64,000 nucleotides of DNA, taken from NCBI RefSeq assembly GCF_019704315.1, contig NZ_AP024597.1:744001-808000 (forward strand). The letters run 5' to 3'. The position numbers were made by a program, and so were the translations under genes. The stretch comes from Stygiolobus caldivivus (GTDB taxonomy: Archaea; Thermoproteota; Thermoprotei_A; Sulfolobales; Sulfolobaceae). The number at the start of each line of letters is the position of its first letter. Within the stretch, counting starts at the first letter, position 1. Positions 19,341-29,410 of the stretch are shown piece after piece. The notes beneath the pieces were generated by a model, which saw nothing but the letters and a program-made list of their open reading frames with translations, ran no database searches and was not told where the DNA came from.

Positions 19341-20450
19341 GTGAAGATATTCCTAGGTCAGACCTTTATAGTAGCTGGACTAACTATGCTTTCCCTCCTT
19401 TATCCCATCTCACTTTTTGACGAAACCCATTCAACAGCTCTATTAGGGTTGAGTATAACGCTAAATAACCTAGCAGTAGCTATAGGTTCTTACGTGTGGG
19501 GCGTATTACTGGATAAAAGTAGAGAGAGGTATTTATATGCGTTATTACTTCCGCTAAGCGGTCTCTTAACCTCCTTTATAATTTTCAGGACTCCATTTGG
19601 ACTTGTGGGGTATTCATTAGTAGGGTTCTTTTCCGCGCTGGACTCTCCGCTTTACTCGGTCATTCTTCTAGAACAAATAGCTCCTGAAATGCTCGTTGTG
19701 GGCAACTCAAGGTTATCTCAACTTTCATTGGCAGGGAACATAACAGGTAGTCTATTAGGTGCGTTGTTCCCTCATTTTGAAGTACCTTTCGTATTATTTG
19801 GGCTGGGAGCACTAGTGAACTCTATAGCTATCCCCAAATATAAAGGGGATATAAGGGAAGATAGGGTAGAAAGGATAAAAGAATTTAAGGTAATGCTCAA
19901 ACCTCTAATTTCATTTTCTATGTTCAACTTATCGGCTGAGGTATTCTACGTAATGTTTATACCTCTCCTTACTATATATAGGTTGCCTTCATGGACTTAC
20001 TTCTTTTCTTACACGGTTCTCTACATAACTGATGAGTATGTCTACTATAAGTCCCCGCAAATGGTCAGGGATAACGAACTATATTATACATTTATAATAA
20101 TTTTCCTCCGTTCATCTATAGTTTTAACTTTAGGGCTACTGGTTTTCGCTTCTATCAATTTATCGTTCGGTATAATGCCAATATTTTTAGCTTTTGGTTC
20201 ATCGTATCCCTTATATAGTACTGCGTTTTTCTCGTTAATGTTTAAAAACTTAAGTAAAAATAGGGGGGCTATAATCGGTCTCTTTAATGCCGGAGAAAAC
20301 TTGGCAAGCGCAGGGGGTAGTATTTTATCAGCTTTTGTGAACCCCCACTCTATATCACAAGCGTATTTCATAAGTTTCTTCGGGTTTGTTATATCGTTCT
20401 TCTTATTTTACGACTATATAACTAGTGTGAAAGTAGTTTCTTCCTCCTAG
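19341..20450 (+). CDS. Major facilitator superfamily transporter
   Basis: 369 residues with about eleven to twelve membrane helices. The MFS loop motif is GVLLDKSRERY near residue 59, after the second helix, and a weaker echo lies in the second half (FKNLSKNRGAIIGLFNAGENL). GTG start. The substrate is unknown; drug or small-molecule efflux is likely but unproven. Its stop region overlaps the convergent thioesterase gene by 29 bp. Confidence 0.8.
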   Translation: MKIFLGQTFIVAGLTMLSLLYPISLFDETHSTALLGLSITLNNLAVAIGSYVWGVLLDKSRERYLYALLLPLSGLLTSFIIFRTPFGLVGYSLVGFFSALDSPLYSVILLEQIAPEMLVVGNSRLSQLSLAGNITGSLLGALFPHFEVPFVLFGLGALVNSIAIPKYKGDIREDRVERIKEFKVMLKPLISFSMFNLSAEVFYVMFIPLLTIYRLPSWTYFFSYTVLYITDEYVYYKSPQMVRDNELYYTFIIIFLRSSIVLTLGLLVFASINLSFGIMPIFLAFGSSYPLYSTAFFSLMFKNLSKNRGAIIGLFNAGENLASAGGSILSAFVNPHSISQAYFISFFGFVISFFLFYDYITSVKVVSSS

Positions 20451-21363
20451 CTAAAGCCTCCTCAAATACTTTCTTTTCGTTTTCATTCTGAGGAAGATGA
20501 GGCTTTAACCTTACCGGCTTGCCTGAGTTATCTATCCTCACGTAATTGAAATATGCTGTAGTGACGTGTTCTTTGTTCATATTTTCTGGGTCTATACGGA
20601 TCACGTTTATCATTGTTTCTAAGGACGTATTACCAACGTAACTTATACCAGCCCTAATTTCTAAGATATCACCCAACCTTACTGGTGTGTAAAAGCTCAT
20701 GCTGTTAGCTGATACTGTAACAACCGTATCTCCTTTACCGTATCCTTCATAACCTATATAGTTTAAACTAAGTGCTCCCCCCATATCGTCCATGACTTTT
20801 AACATCTTTCCTGCTGAGATGATCTTACCGTTATAAGTCATATCTGGCGTTACGTATATTGTAGAAACTAGTCTGTTTGAGAGACCTTCCGTGGGGTCAT
20901 TAACATTATAACGCAATGAATTATCTATCTTCCTACTTTTTCTCCTGCTTACAGCCGTCTCATATTTCTTTCTTTCCTCATCGCTTACGGGATATATTTT
21001 ACTATTCACGACAGTAGGTCTTAGTAGGTCGTCTACCTTAACATATACCCCAGTAGCTTCAACTAAAGTCTCTTGGCCTCTTACTGCCCTCATGCTTACC
21101 TCCATAGAGGTATTGCCGACGTATTGTGTTTCAGCTTCGACTGTAATTATATCACCTAAAAGGATAGGTTTTTTAAAGACTACGTCGTCGAGCGAAGCTA
21201 GGACAGCCAGTCCTTTAGATACTTTCATAGCCGAAAGCATCCCTATATCGACAAGGAAGTTGAGCATATCGCCCCCATGTAGTCTTCCCATATAGTTAGT
21301 GTGTTCATAATGTATTACTTTGATCGCCGTGACTTTAGTATCAGAGATTTTTAAAGACTGCAT
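20422..21363 (-). CDS. Acyl-CoA thioesterase with two hotdog domains
   Basis: About 313 residues built as a tandem repeat. The first half carries HYEHTNYMGRLHGGDMLNFLVD and the second TPDMTYNGKIISAGKMLKVMDD, each followed by a DI(I/L)-containing strand and a YVGNTSMEV or YVGNTSLET motif. This is the BFIT/ACOT double-hotdog plan. The first copy has the histidine and aspartate expected for catalysis (HGGDML, DIGM). The second has AGKML, so the active sites may be asymmetric. It overlaps the end of the small gene at 21341 and is last in the nurA/herA-like operon; a functional link is not evident. Confidence 0.82.
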   Translation of the reverse strand: MQSLKISDTKVTAIKVIHYEHTNYMGRLHGGDMLNFLVDIGMLSAMKVSKGLAVLASLDDVVFKKPILLGDIITVEAETQYVGNTSMEVSMRAVRGQETLVEATGVYVKVDDLLRPTVVNSKIYPVSDEERKKYETAVSRRKSRKIDNSLRYNVNDPTEGLSNRLVSTIYVTPDMTYNGKIISAGKMLKVMDDMGGALSLNYIGYEGYGKGDTVVTVSANSMSFYTPVRLGDILEIRAGISYVGNTSLETMINVIRIDPENMNKEHVTTAYFNYVRIDNSGKPVRLKPHLPQNENEKKVFEEALARRKKLLSH

Positions 21364-21733
21364 CGGTAATCTCATCTACTACTTTTGAGTACCTCTTATC
21401 AATTTTACTATAGTCCAATACGTAATCTCTCAGTTGGTCGAGGATCTCCTTCCAGTTATTTCTTACTATTTTTGCGACATCGTCTGGTAAACTATCCAAT
21501 TCAACTCTCTTTTCTGATGCAGAGAAGAAAGGCAAATACTCGTCTTCAGAAAGGCTTATAATTGCTAGCCCCCGTCTGTCGAGTACATATTCATGAGTCC
21601 CTTTTTTAGCTAAAGATATCCCTATATCATCAGATGGGGGGATTAATTTCATAACTACTTTTAAAAAATCTATTACAGACACTTTATCGCCTTTAATCTT
21701 CATTTTTTTGATAGCTGATATCAGTTCCTCCAT
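21341..21733 (-). CDS. Small conserved protein of the HerA/NurA-like operon
   Basis: 130 residues from ATG 21733, soluble, helix-rich and charged (MEELISAIKKMKIKGDKVSVIDFLKVV at the start, then many Lys/Asp/Asn). The start ATG 21733 directly abuts the herA-like stop. No family recognised. Its fixed place behind the HerA-like ATPase suggests a subunit or adaptor of that machine. An upstream in-frame start at 21766 would lie inside the ATPase gene and seems less likely. Confidence 0.65.
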   Translation of the reverse strand: MEELISAIKKMKIKGDKVSVIDFLKVVMKLIPPSDDIGISLAKKGTHEYVLDRRGLAIISLSEDEYLPFFSASEKRVELDSLPDDVAKIVRNNWKEILDQLRDYVLDYSKIDKRYSKVVDEITDAVFKNL

Positions 21734-21734
21734 T

Positions 21735-23558
21735 TTACGTCGCCTTTGATAAATCGTAATGCCCAAGAGGTGGTGGAACCGGGACTTTTATCTTTACCTT
21801 TCCCTCTCTTAGCCAAGGAGATATGAGATAGGCTATGCCGTTCTTCTCCCAACTTAACGTCTTAGCCTCACTCCTAGACAACCCCATCATTTCCGCTACT
21901 TCAGGTTTAATCCTGAAGATAACCTTAGTATTTGCGAGCTGGACTATAATGTCCGATAAGTCTGCTGGGTTATGGGTCGAGAATATGAAACCGATCTTTC
22001 TCCTCCTGCCTAACCTCATCATCATAGCTATCTTGCCTGCTACTCTCCTGACATAATTAGCGTCTTCTTCTCCCCCTTTTACGGAAGGGAAGAACTTATG
22101 CGCTTCATCTATAATCAAGACTAACCTGTCCTTCAATATACCGCTCTTCATTTGTTTCTCCCTGACTTCAAAGATTTTGTCGAGCATATAGTAAGTCAAG
22201 ATCTTTTGTGAGAAATCATCTATTTCACTGTTATATAAGTCTAATATGAGTAGTTTTTTATTATTGTTTAGAAGTAGGTCTGTGATCGGGACCCTCTCCG
22301 CTCCTACATCGAACATGCCCGTCTCCTTAAGCAAGTACAACCCCCTCAGGATATTCTCCTTGGTGCTCTTATGTATGCTTATGTGCTCTAGGTCTTCCTT
22401 TTCAAACCCCTCAATTAAATCCGAAAGTGACTCATACTTCTTACCTTCCCTTTTCATTAAGATCTTGAGGAACTGTGTGGCTTGTTCTGAGAAGTAAGGG
22501 TTCAGTTTAGGTAATACCCTCCTTACCTCTTTGAACCTGAAATAAAAAGGGTAGATCTCGGTTTCTGACCTCCACTCACTGTTTGATATAACTATCCTCC
22601 CCTTATCTACCGAGATATAAAACGTATAACCCTTTTTCTCTAAATATTTGACTATTGGTTCAACATAAATTTTGTAATACGCTGTAGTAATAGAGAGGAG
22701 GTCTTTTTTCCCGTTAGTGTATTTCTTAAGCCACCGCCTAGTTACTGGATATATTATGCCTAGGTCTACCCCGGTCATCTTGGAATATAAAGACTCAAAC
22801 ATCGCTACGCTTTGCTTTACAGTCTTATTACTTTTATCAGGAGGTAAGAAAATGTGGTAATAGTCACCGGTAGCGTCGAATACGAAGGCTTTAGTATCAT
22901 CAGTGGCCTTATAAATGCCTGCTATGAGGTCTTTGACGAAAGAGGTTTTCCCGGCTCCGGTAGTGCCCAGTAATAGCATGTGGTAGTTTAGGTCGTCTAG
23001 ACTTACCCCTACTTTTACGTTACTTGTGGGGTTATCAAGATAACCTAATTTTAATAGACCCCTGTTAGTGTCTAGAGACCTTTCGATTATTTCGGGTTGT
23101 GGTATTATGACTGGAGACTGTGGCTCGATCACTATATCAGCAGCTTCCGGTTCAGTGGATTCGAGCACGTTTACTTTCGTAAGCATCTCGCATTTTACTA
23201 CCACGTTAGATACGAGTGAACCAGGTTCTTCCTCTCCGGTATCATTTGATGATATTATGGGGGAATCCGAAAAGAGGAGGGAAGAGACATCACTCCTCTC
23301 ATACCCTACTACCCTAAGTAGTACGAAATACAAGGACTTTATATCAATAGCCCCGAGTAATACCCCAATTTTCCCTAAAAAAGGGTATTTGTAATAGGTC
23401 GATGCATCGACTATGACATTTGTGATATAATTTTCTTCATCAACTCTGCTAGGTATACTCCTTGCAACCCTCCCTACTATTACCCCTAACGTTATTGCTA
23501 AAGCCTTAGCCTTTTCGATCTTGTCCTTAATAGTATTAGATATGTCCTCAGACAACAT
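21735..23558 (-). CDS. HerA-like hexameric DNA translocase ATPase (paralogue)
   Basis: 607 residues. The N-terminal 180 residues contain a HAS-barrel-like part and an acidic, low-conservation linker (about 100-165). The FtsK/HerA ATPase core follows: Walker A GTTGAGKTS at 198-206, Walker B LVLIIDEAHKFFP near 480, then GRRRKIGFIFSTHNPADLSD, typical of HerA (arginine-finger region). It overlaps the NurA-like gene by 11 bp. Canonical HerA of Sulfolobus is about 500 residues and sits with mre11 and rad50, which are absent here, so I regard it as a second HerA/NurA pair. It should drive DNA through or around the nuclease. Confidence 0.85.
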   Translation of the reverse strand: MLSEDISNTIKDKIEKAKALAITLGVIVGRVARSIPSRVDEENYITNVIVDASTYYKYPFLGKIGVLLGAIDIKSLYFVLLRVVGYERSDVSSLLFSDSPIISSNDTGEEEPGSLVSNVVVKCEMLTKVNVLESTEPEAADIVIEPQSPVIIPQPEIIERSLDTNRGLLKLGYLDNPTSNVKVGVSLDDLNYHMLLLGTTGAGKTSFVKDLIAGIYKATDDTKAFVFDATGDYYHIFLPPDKSNKTVKQSVAMFESLYSKMTGVDLGIIYPVTRRWLKKYTNGKKDLLSITTAYYKIYVEPIVKYLEKKGYTFYISVDKGRIVISNSEWRSETEIYPFYFRFKEVRRVLPKLNPYFSEQATQFLKILMKREGKKYESLSDLIEGFEKEDLEHISIHKSTKENILRGLYLLKETGMFDVGAERVPITDLLLNNNKKLLILDLYNSEIDDFSQKILTYYMLDKIFEVREKQMKSGILKDRLVLIIDEAHKFFPSVKGGEEDANYVRRVAGKIAMMMRLGRRRKIGFIFSTHNPADLSDIIVQLANTKVIFRIKPEVAEMMGLSRSEAKTLSWEKNGIAYLISPWLREGKVKIKVPVPPPLGHYDLSKAT

Positions 23559-24636
23559 TTAGCACCTCAAATTTACCTCTAAAGCTTTCTTGTAGGCCGA
23601 TACGTTCTAATGAGAAGGCGATATAACGTAAAATCCCAGAAGATAGCTCTTTAGCCGTTTTATCGGCGAGCGCGAGTACCGTAGGTATACCATCAATCGT
23701 GAACTTTTGTGAAGCAACTAAGTTAACTCCGTCCCGGTTAAAGGACTCTATTCTTAAGAAGGAGAACTTAGGAACGTATCTATGAACAGGGTAAACGAGA
23801 TAATTAACGTAAATTTTAACCCCTTGGGCTATTTCTTTTATCAGGGGGCCTACAGTCAGTACTGGATAGGGTGGATTAAAATTAAACCTTACAAGCTGAA
23901 ACAGAAATGCTTCATCCGATATAAACCCCCTGGGGTCTACTTTGTACTTCACGGAAATTTCCTTAGCTCTGGAAGCTAGCGACTTAACTAGGAGGTCTGA
24001 TTTATCTAGCCTTTTTACAATTCCTATGTAATTGGAATCTAAGACTTTGAGCCTTTCATTTGTAAGTGCCTTCTTTACTTTTTCTGGTAAGAATGTATAT
24101 GAAGGGAATAAGGGGCCATCTACGATAATTACTCCTTGTCCTTTTAGCTTTTTCAACGCCTCGGTCTCTAGTATAGCCCTCAGCTCTGTCTCCACCCTTT
24201 CAGGTTCCGAAATAGATTGAAAAGGAGTACCATCTAAGGAAACTGTTGTAACATATTTCGAAGAATATAAATACGCGTTAATACCCTTGGAAAAAGACGA
24301 AGAAGCAAGTGCAACAAACGGTTTATCTAAATCTAAGTTTCTTATCCCAAAAAGCCCCGGATAAGCACCGTATAAGGGTTTTGATAATGAAGAGACGCCT
24401 AAAGTAACTATACTTATTATTCCCCCTGCCGATGTAATACTCCTACTACTCCCGTCTACCGCTAATACTTCTCTACTTACTTTGCTAGGTGTTACCTCAT
24501 TTATAAGGTCGTTAGATACTAGAGTTGCAGGGCTCTCACTTAAAGATGGGTCTATATTATAGATACTAAAGTATTCCCTGATGTATTTTTGTATTACTTC
24601 GTCGAGTATTACAATGAGCTCATTAGTATTACTCAT
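23548..24636 (-). CDS. NurA-domain nuclease (paralogue)
   Basis: 362 residues. The NurA RNase H-like fold is marked by VLAVDGSSRS (D61), VIIVDGPLFPSY (D173), and the C-terminal YVNYLVYPVHRYVPKFSFLRIES block that precedes the last catalytic region. Both acidic metal ligands I can see are intact, so nuclease activity is plausible. A TATA box (tatttaaatat, about 24664-24674 on the minus strand) lies 30-35 bp before ATG 24636, making this the first gene of the operon nurA-like, herA-like, small protein, thioesterase. Confidence 0.83.
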   Translation of the reverse strand: MSNTNELIVILDEVIQKYIREYFSIYNIDPSLSESPATLVSNDLINEVTPSKVSREVLAVDGSSRSITSAGGIISIVTLGVSSLSKPLYGAYPGLFGIRNLDLDKPFVALASSSFSKGINAYLYSSKYVTTVSLDGTPFQSISEPERVETELRAILETEALKKLKGQGVIIVDGPLFPSYTFLPEKVKKALTNERLKVLDSNYIGIVKRLDKSDLLVKSLASRAKEISVKYKVDPRGFISDEAFLFQLVRFNFNPPYPVLTVGPLIKEIAQGVKIYVNYLVYPVHRYVPKFSFLRIESFNRDGVNLVASQKFTIDGIPTVLALADKTAKELSSGILRYIAFSLERIGLQESFRGKFEVLNVV

Positions 24637-24701
24637 GCTTTGATAAACTTGATTAACGAAATATTTAAATATGGCGTATTACTCACGGGTATTACCCCTT
24701 C

Positions 24702-26018
24702 TTAATCTCTCATTAACTTCCTTATCGCTACGATAACCGGGTCCCATACTCTCGATATTGCCGGGAGATAGCCCATCTCTATGAAGAACGTATCCTCGAT
24801 AGTAAAACCCTTCATTATAGCTGCAGCCATCATGTCTATCCTCCCTAAGACTTCTTCCTCCCCTACAATTTGGGCTCCCAGAACCCTCTTGGTATCTTCA
24901 TCAGCAATAACTTTAACGTGGATATCCTTCGCACCCGGATAGTATCTGGCCCTAGTCTTACCTGAAATAGTTGCAGATACTGGGTGGAAGCCGTATTTTC
25001 TGGCTTCCTCCTCTTGTAGCCCTACTCTCCCGACAAAGTATTCCTTGTATTTGGTTATCTGGGTGTTGACGACTCCGGGGAACTTCATTGGCTCTCCTCC
25101 TATATTACTCCCCGCTACATAACCCATCTTATTTGCCACCGGAGCAAACGGGACCCAATACGGTTTACCCGTCACTATATTTACACTCTCAGTATTATCT
25201 CCAGCTGAGTAGACTTCTCTATAATTAGTACGCATATATTCATCAACTTTTATTGCACCAGTTTCGCCTAGTAGTAATTTTCCTTTAACGAGTTCTGTGT
25301 TTGGTTCTACTCCTACAGCAACTATTGTACCTTCCACTTCGTATTTTCCTTTATCTGTAACTATTGTCCTTCCCCCTTGTTTTATCTCCTTTACTGCTTC
25401 TCCTATTTTAACCTCTACGTCTCTAGAAACTCTGTCGGTTATTATTTTTCCTAGTTCCGCATCTAAGGTCTTATTGAGTAAGTATTTACCATGGTGGATT
25501 AGGATCACTTTTTTACCCCTTTCCGATAAAGCCTCGGCCGCCTCTACTCCTAAAATCCCCCCTCCAATAATTGCTATCGTGTTCAGAGACCATAACTTCT
25601 GTCTGAGGGTCACGGCCTCGGCTGGGTGGTGCATATAAAATACTCTGTCTTCACCTTCAGTTGGTAACCTTTTGGGCTTTGAACCGGTACTTATAACAAG
25701 GTAATCGTATTCACTCTTTGTTTTACCGTACTTTCCTTCCGCGTACACTATGCGTGAATTTAAGTCTATTTCCGTAACCTTCGTATTTGTTCTGACGTTT
25801 ATTTTTCTGTTTTCAATAAAAAACTCCGGAGTGTAGGTCATAAATAGTTCTTCATTATCGAACAGACCTTCTACAAAATAAGGTATTCCGCAAGGTGCAT
25901 GGCTTACCATCTTTGTGGCTTCGAATACTTCTATTTCCATCTGCGGTTTTAGCCTCCTAGCTTTGCTTGACGCGCTCATCCCAGCTGCTCCGCCACCTAT
26001 TACAATGAGTTTCTCCAT
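24702..26018 (-). CDS. CoA-disulfide reductase family flavoprotein
   Basis: An FAD- and NAD(P)H-dependent reductase with a single redox cysteine. GGGAAGMSASSKARR binds FAD at residues 8-22; APCGIPYFV places the active cysteine at C43, the CoADR pattern; GGGILGVEAAEAL binds NAD(P)H; EVYSAGDNTE is the second FAD motif. Likely substrates are CoA disulfide, polysulfide or elemental sulfur. ATG 26018 lies 25-30 bp after a TATA box. An in-frame start 17 codons further upstream would lie before the transcript start. Confidence 0.87.
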   Translation of the reverse strand: MEKLIVIGGGAAGMSASSKARRLKPQMEIEVFEATKMVSHAPCGIPYFVEGLFDNEELFMTYTPEFFIENRKINVRTNTKVTEIDLNSRIVYAEGKYGKTKSEYDYLVISTGSKPKRLPTEGEDRVFYMHHPAEAVTLRQKLWSLNTIAIIGGGILGVEAAEALSERGKKVILIHHGKYLLNKTLDAELGKIITDRVSRDVEVKIGEAVKEIKQGGRTIVTDKGKYEVEGTIVAVGVEPNTELVKGKLLLGETGAIKVDEYMRTNYREVYSAGDNTESVNIVTGKPYWVPFAPVANKMGYVAGSNIGGEPMKFPGVVNTQITKYKEYFVGRVGLQEEEARKYGFHPVSATISGKTRARYYPGAKDIHVKVIADEDTKRVLGAQIVGEEEVLGRIDMMAAAIMKGFTIEDTFFIEMGYLPAISRVWDPVIVAIRKLMRD

Positions 26019-26045
26019 ACTATCTATTTTGTAAAGAAAGACCTT

Positions 26046-26056
26046 TTTATACTGTG
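26046..26056. promoter_or_regulatory. Shared divergent TATA box between 26018 and 26072
   Basis: tttttatactg reads as a TATA box on both strands (cagtataaaaa on the minus). It is 22-26 bp before ATG 26072 on the plus strand and about 30 bp before ATG 26018 on the minus strand. Both transcripts should be leaderless or nearly so. Confidence 0.5.
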
Positions 26057-26071
26057 ATTGTAATATCAATT

Positions 26072-26512
26072 ATGGAGAAGGCTCTACTCTTCGATAATTT
26101 AATTAAAAAGTTAGACGAGTTAAGTTCTACATCACTGTCTTTTAATGAGAATGAGGTTGTGAAGTTTCTAAAAACTGAGACTAAAAAACAAAGGGACTTA
26201 CTAAAGCAATTTGAAGATTCTATATCTGCTCAGAAGTGGGACGAGGCATTAGCCAGCTTTATACTCTTGACGCAGAGGGTTAACATAATATTTATTTATA
26301 TATTTCAACCAGCCAATATTTCCTTATTAACTTCAGACAGTAAGGTCTCCCCATATATAGAAGAGTATCTCTCACTTGCTTCACTCGTAATATCCTCAAG
26401 TATCCTAGAATTAAGACCAAATCTTAAAAAGATAGGAGTTGAAAGCATAAACGCTTCAATATCCGCAAACCCACCATCCCTTAGCGTGAGTATGGTGGTT
26501 AAGAGTGAATAA
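26072..26512 (+). CDS. Hypothetical protein, helix-rich
   Basis: 146 residues from ATG 26072; an in-frame TTG at 26054 is upstream of the predicted transcript start. The N-terminal part is strongly helical ([31 protein letters not shown]), and the middle is hydrophobic ([15 protein letters not shown]). The end is rich in Ser, Val and Met. No family recognised. It overlaps the sugar isomerase gene by 8 bp, so the two are co-translated. Confidence 0.6.
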   Translation: MEKALLFDNLIKKLDELSSTSLSFNENEVVKFLKTETKKQRDLLKQFEDSISAQKWDEALASFILLTQRVNIIFIYIFQPANISLLTSDSKVSPYIEEYLSLASLVISSSILELRPNLKKIGVESINASISANPPSLSVSMVVKSE

Positions 26513-27431
26513 CCCTTATGAAAAGTGGGTCAATTTTTTCTCAGAAGCTATAAAGGCTGAAGTCCCAGAAATAGGGAAATCAGAAAAAATAGCTTATTTC
26601 GGGATAGGAGGAAGTGGAATACCAGGTGAGGCGCTGAAGCTACTAAACTTACCAGTTCATTATGAGGTATTTAGGGGGTATAAGGTAAGGGTAGACGAAA
26701 AGACGACAGTTTTTGCAGTCAGTTACTCCGGTAACACTACGGAGACCCTTGTAGCATTAAAGGAAGCTGAAAGACTAGGAGTAAGGAAAATAGCAATAAT
26801 TACCGGAGGGGGGAAGATACTAGAACTCGCGAAGTCCAAAGGTTACCCCGTCTTACTATTACCTAATGGCCTTCAGACTAGATATGTATTTCCGTTTATT
26901 TTTACCTTTTTAGTTAAGCTACTTAACGTAACTTTGGGAAAAATTTACAATGAGGTCGAATTACTGGAAGGAGTTAAGGAAAGTCTCAGCAAGGTAGACG
27001 GTCTTTCGTCCCAACTAGCCTCAGAAATCAAGGGTAAAATTCCAGTCTTTTACGCCTCGGAACTATTGCCTATAGCCGAGAGGTTTAAACAAGAGGTTAA
27101 TGAAAATGCAAAATACCCTGCATTTTTCTCCCAATTACCGGAGGCAAACCACAACGAAATCGAACTTTACTCTGAGGCTTACCCCTTTAAATTCCAGCCC
27201 ATAGTTATCCCGTCAGATGCGGTAGACGAGAAGACCGCGGAACTGATAGGTGCAGTTATCGTAAGGCCTTTTTACTCGTCACCCTTAAAACTAATCTCAA
27301 GTATGTTTTTGTTAGCCGGTTTCACTTCGGTAAGACTGGCGGACTTGCTCGGTGTAAAGCCAGAGCAACTAAGGTTAATCCCGAAAATAAGGGAAATGAC
27401 TTATAAAGTACTCGAGAGTGAGCTCAAATGA
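26505..27431 (+). CDS. Bifunctional phosphoglucose/phosphomannose isomerase
   Basis: Interconverts glucose-6-P or mannose-6-P with fructose-6-P. It is the crenarchaeal SIS-type enzyme, first described in Aeropyrum and Thermoplasma. [12 protein letters not shown] and [12 protein letters not shown] are the two SIS sugar-binding loops, and [15 protein letters not shown] carries the catalytic Glu/His region. 308 residues, normal. The 4-bp ATGA overlap with cysS links it to translation of that gene. Confidence 0.9.
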   Translation: MNNPYEKWVNFFSEAIKAEVPEIGKSEKIAYFGIGGSGIPGEALKLLNLPVHYEVFRGYKVRVDEKTTVFAVSYSGNTTETLVALKEAERLGVRKIAIITGGGKILELAKSKGYPVLLLPNGLQTRYVFPFIFTFLVKLLNVTLGKIYNEVELLEGVKESLSKVDGLSSQLASEIKGKIPVFYASELLPIAERFKQEVNENAKYPAFFSQLPEANHNEIELYSEAYPFKFQPIVIPSDAVDEKTAELIGAVIVRPFYSSPLKLISSMFLLAGFTSVRLADLLGVKPEQLRLIPKIREMTYKVLESELK

Positions 27432-28831
27432 TAAGGATATATAACACTATGGGTAGAAAAGTGGAGGAGCTTAACACTGTAGAGCCTGACACTGTAAAAA
27501 TGTACGTCTGTGGCCCTACAGTGTACGATTATGTGCATATTGGTCACGGGAGGACCTTTGTCGCATTCGATGCTATGTTGAGGTACCTAAAGCTAAAGGG
27601 CTATAATGTCATCAGGGTTCAGAATATTACAGATATTGATGACAAAATAATAAAAAGGGCTAACGAGACCGGTAGGGACTGGACGGAAATCGTAGATTTT
27701 TATATGAAGGACTATTTAGACTCACTCTCACAGCTAAAAGTAGAAATAGACCAGCACCCTAGAGTATCGACCCATATAAAGGAAATAATAGAATTTATTA
27801 ACGGACTTATCGAGAAGGGAAACGCATATGTGGCCCAGAGCGGCAGTGTATACTTTGATGTAGAGAGTTTCCCCAGTTACGGGTTATTATCGGGGACCAG
27901 AAAGGAGGAATGGAACCAAGGCGAAGAGTTCGTAAAGGAGAAAAGACACCCTTACGATTTTGCCCTATGGAAAGCATGGAAACCTGGGGAGCCTTATTGG
28001 GAGTCCCCTTGGGGTAAGGGTAGGCCGGGTTGGCATATAGAATGTTCCACTATGTCTACGAGGTACCTCGGGGATCAGTTTGACATACACGGAGGAGGCG
28101 TAGACTTAGTATTCCCGCACCACGAAAATGAACGGGCCCAATCCGAGGCACTGTTGGGTAAAACTTGGGTAAGGTATTGGGTTCACGTATCGTATCTGAC
28201 CATTAATAAAGAGAAGATGAGCAAATCTTTAAAGAATATCATACCCTTGAACGAGGCGATTAAAAAATGGGGAGTGAACACTCTTAGGTATTGGTACCTA
28301 ACCGCTAAATATAGGAATACTATCGATTTCAGTGAAGATTCTTTGGCTCAAGCCTCGTCAGCGCTTCAGAGGCTAAAAGATGCAATGAGTATAATAAGGG
28401 GGGTCATTAAGAGCGGCCCTAAGTATTATTCTAATGATGAGCAAGTAAAAACTCAGAGGAAGATAATCTGGTTGATTCAAAAATTTCATGAATCTTTGAG
28501 TGATGATTTTGATACCGCAACAGCTTTATCACAAGTCCACGAAATAGCAACTATAGTTTTTAATGACCTACAGTCTTCCGAAGATTTCATGGGTGCTATG
28601 TTAGCGCTTGATGCCTTTAGGCAGTTCAATTATGTTTACGGGGTTATGGATGAGGAGTTTAACGCTGCCTATGAAAATTTGAATAAGGTCATTGACGCTG
28701 TAGTCGAGGTCAGAAATATCTTAAGGTCTAAGAAGATGTATGACCTAAGTGACCAGATTAGGGACGTACTTACTAGAGCGGGTGTTAGGTTACTAGACTC
28801 TAAGGACAAAACGACATGGAGGTTTGAATGA
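27428..28831 (+). CDS. cysS: Cysteinyl-tRNA synthetase
   Basis: Class I synthetase of 467 residues. The zinc cysteine lies in [19 protein letters not shown], which includes the HIGH motif; WHIECSTMS and [12 protein letters not shown] provide the remaining zinc ligands; [10 protein letters not shown] is the KMSKS loop. The presence of CysS means direct Cys-tRNA formation rather than the SepRS/SepCysS route. It follows the isomerase gene with a 4-bp overlap and ends just before a long gene-free stretch. Confidence 0.97.
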   Translation: MIRIYNTMGRKVEELNTVEPDTVKMYVCGPTVYDYVHIGHGRTFVAFDAMLRYLKLKGYNVIRVQNITDIDDKIIKRANETGRDWTEIVDFYMKDYLDSLSQLKVEIDQHPRVSTHIKEIIEFINGLIEKGNAYVAQSGSVYFDVESFPSYGLLSGTRKEEWNQGEEFVKEKRHPYDFALWKAWKPGEPYWESPWGKGRPGWHIECSTMSTRYLGDQFDIHGGGVDLVFPHHENERAQSEALLGKTWVRYWVHVSYLTINKEKMSKSLKNIIPLNEAIKKWGVNTLRYWYLTAKYRNTIDFSEDSLAQASSALQRLKDAMSIIRGVIKSGPKYYSNDEQVKTQRKIIWLIQKFHESLSDDFDTATALSQVHEIATIVFNDLQSSEDFMGAMLALDAFRQFNYVYGVMDEEFNAAYENLNKVIDAVVEVRNILRSKKMYDLSDQIRDVLTRAGVRLLDSKDKTTWRFE

Positions 28832-29410
28832 ACCAGCTAGGCCTTATGGTTTCCTAATAGTAACCCGATGGGGGGGGGGGGACTAATAAACCTAAGAACT
28901 TACCCTTACTTATCCAAATTTTTTAAAGGAGCTTCATAGAAGCCATGGTAAATGCCCGCTATCATTAATGTGTGAGCATTTGATATTTTCACTCTCAGCC
29001 ATTGAATTATCGTTATGAAAAAACATATTAAAATGCTCATCTCCACCATAAAAAGGCGCGGTTTTTAACCTTTTGTAAATACACATCTAAAAACTATTTA
29101 TTCTACAATTTTTCTGGACTCTTACCTTGATACTAACCGGTTATTAAAATACGTACGACAAGTCCTGATCACTTCAAGATAGAGAATTTACAGGGGTACT
29201 AGCAAGAGATTTCAGAGCTAAGAAACTTTTTAGGGTTTTTAGTAAGGTTATGAATCACGCCGACGACTGAAATACTTCTCTGCCCATATCCTGATCAATT
29301 GGACACAAAAGGCTAGAAAATGGTGCAAGGGGTACCGATCCCTTTTGAGTAGAACGGTGTTGTGGTTATAAAAATAAAAGGTTAAAGGCATTTGGTAAAG
29401 TTAGAACTTT
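28832..29410. other. 579-bp gene-free region with G12 tract and inverted repeat
   Basis: No gene seen on either strand. It contains a run of 12 G at 28870-28881, an inverted repeat TGAGCATTT 28973-28981 with AAATGCTCA 29031-29039 (about 50 bp between arms), a small GC hairpin and T/A-rich stretch at about 29053-29073 that could act as a terminator, and TTAGAACTTTCTAA near 29401. It may be a relic of a mobile element or hold an RNA gene, but nothing decides this. Confidence 0.5.
28870..28881 (+). repeat. Homopolymer run of 12 G
   Basis: Twelve consecutive G, 39 bp after the cysS stop, in AT-rich DNA. Such a run is hard for polymerases and sequencers, so its exact length is uncertain. Confidence 0.9.

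Noticed and set aside
21735-24636. Canonical HerA-Mre11-Rad50-NurA resection operon
   Set aside because: No mre11 or rad50 homologue is adjacent, and the ATPase is longer than canonical HerA; treated as a paralogous pair.
28832-29410. Degenerate insertion sequence
   Set aside because: An inverted repeat is present, but no transposase fragment, target duplication or second copy can be seen in the window.
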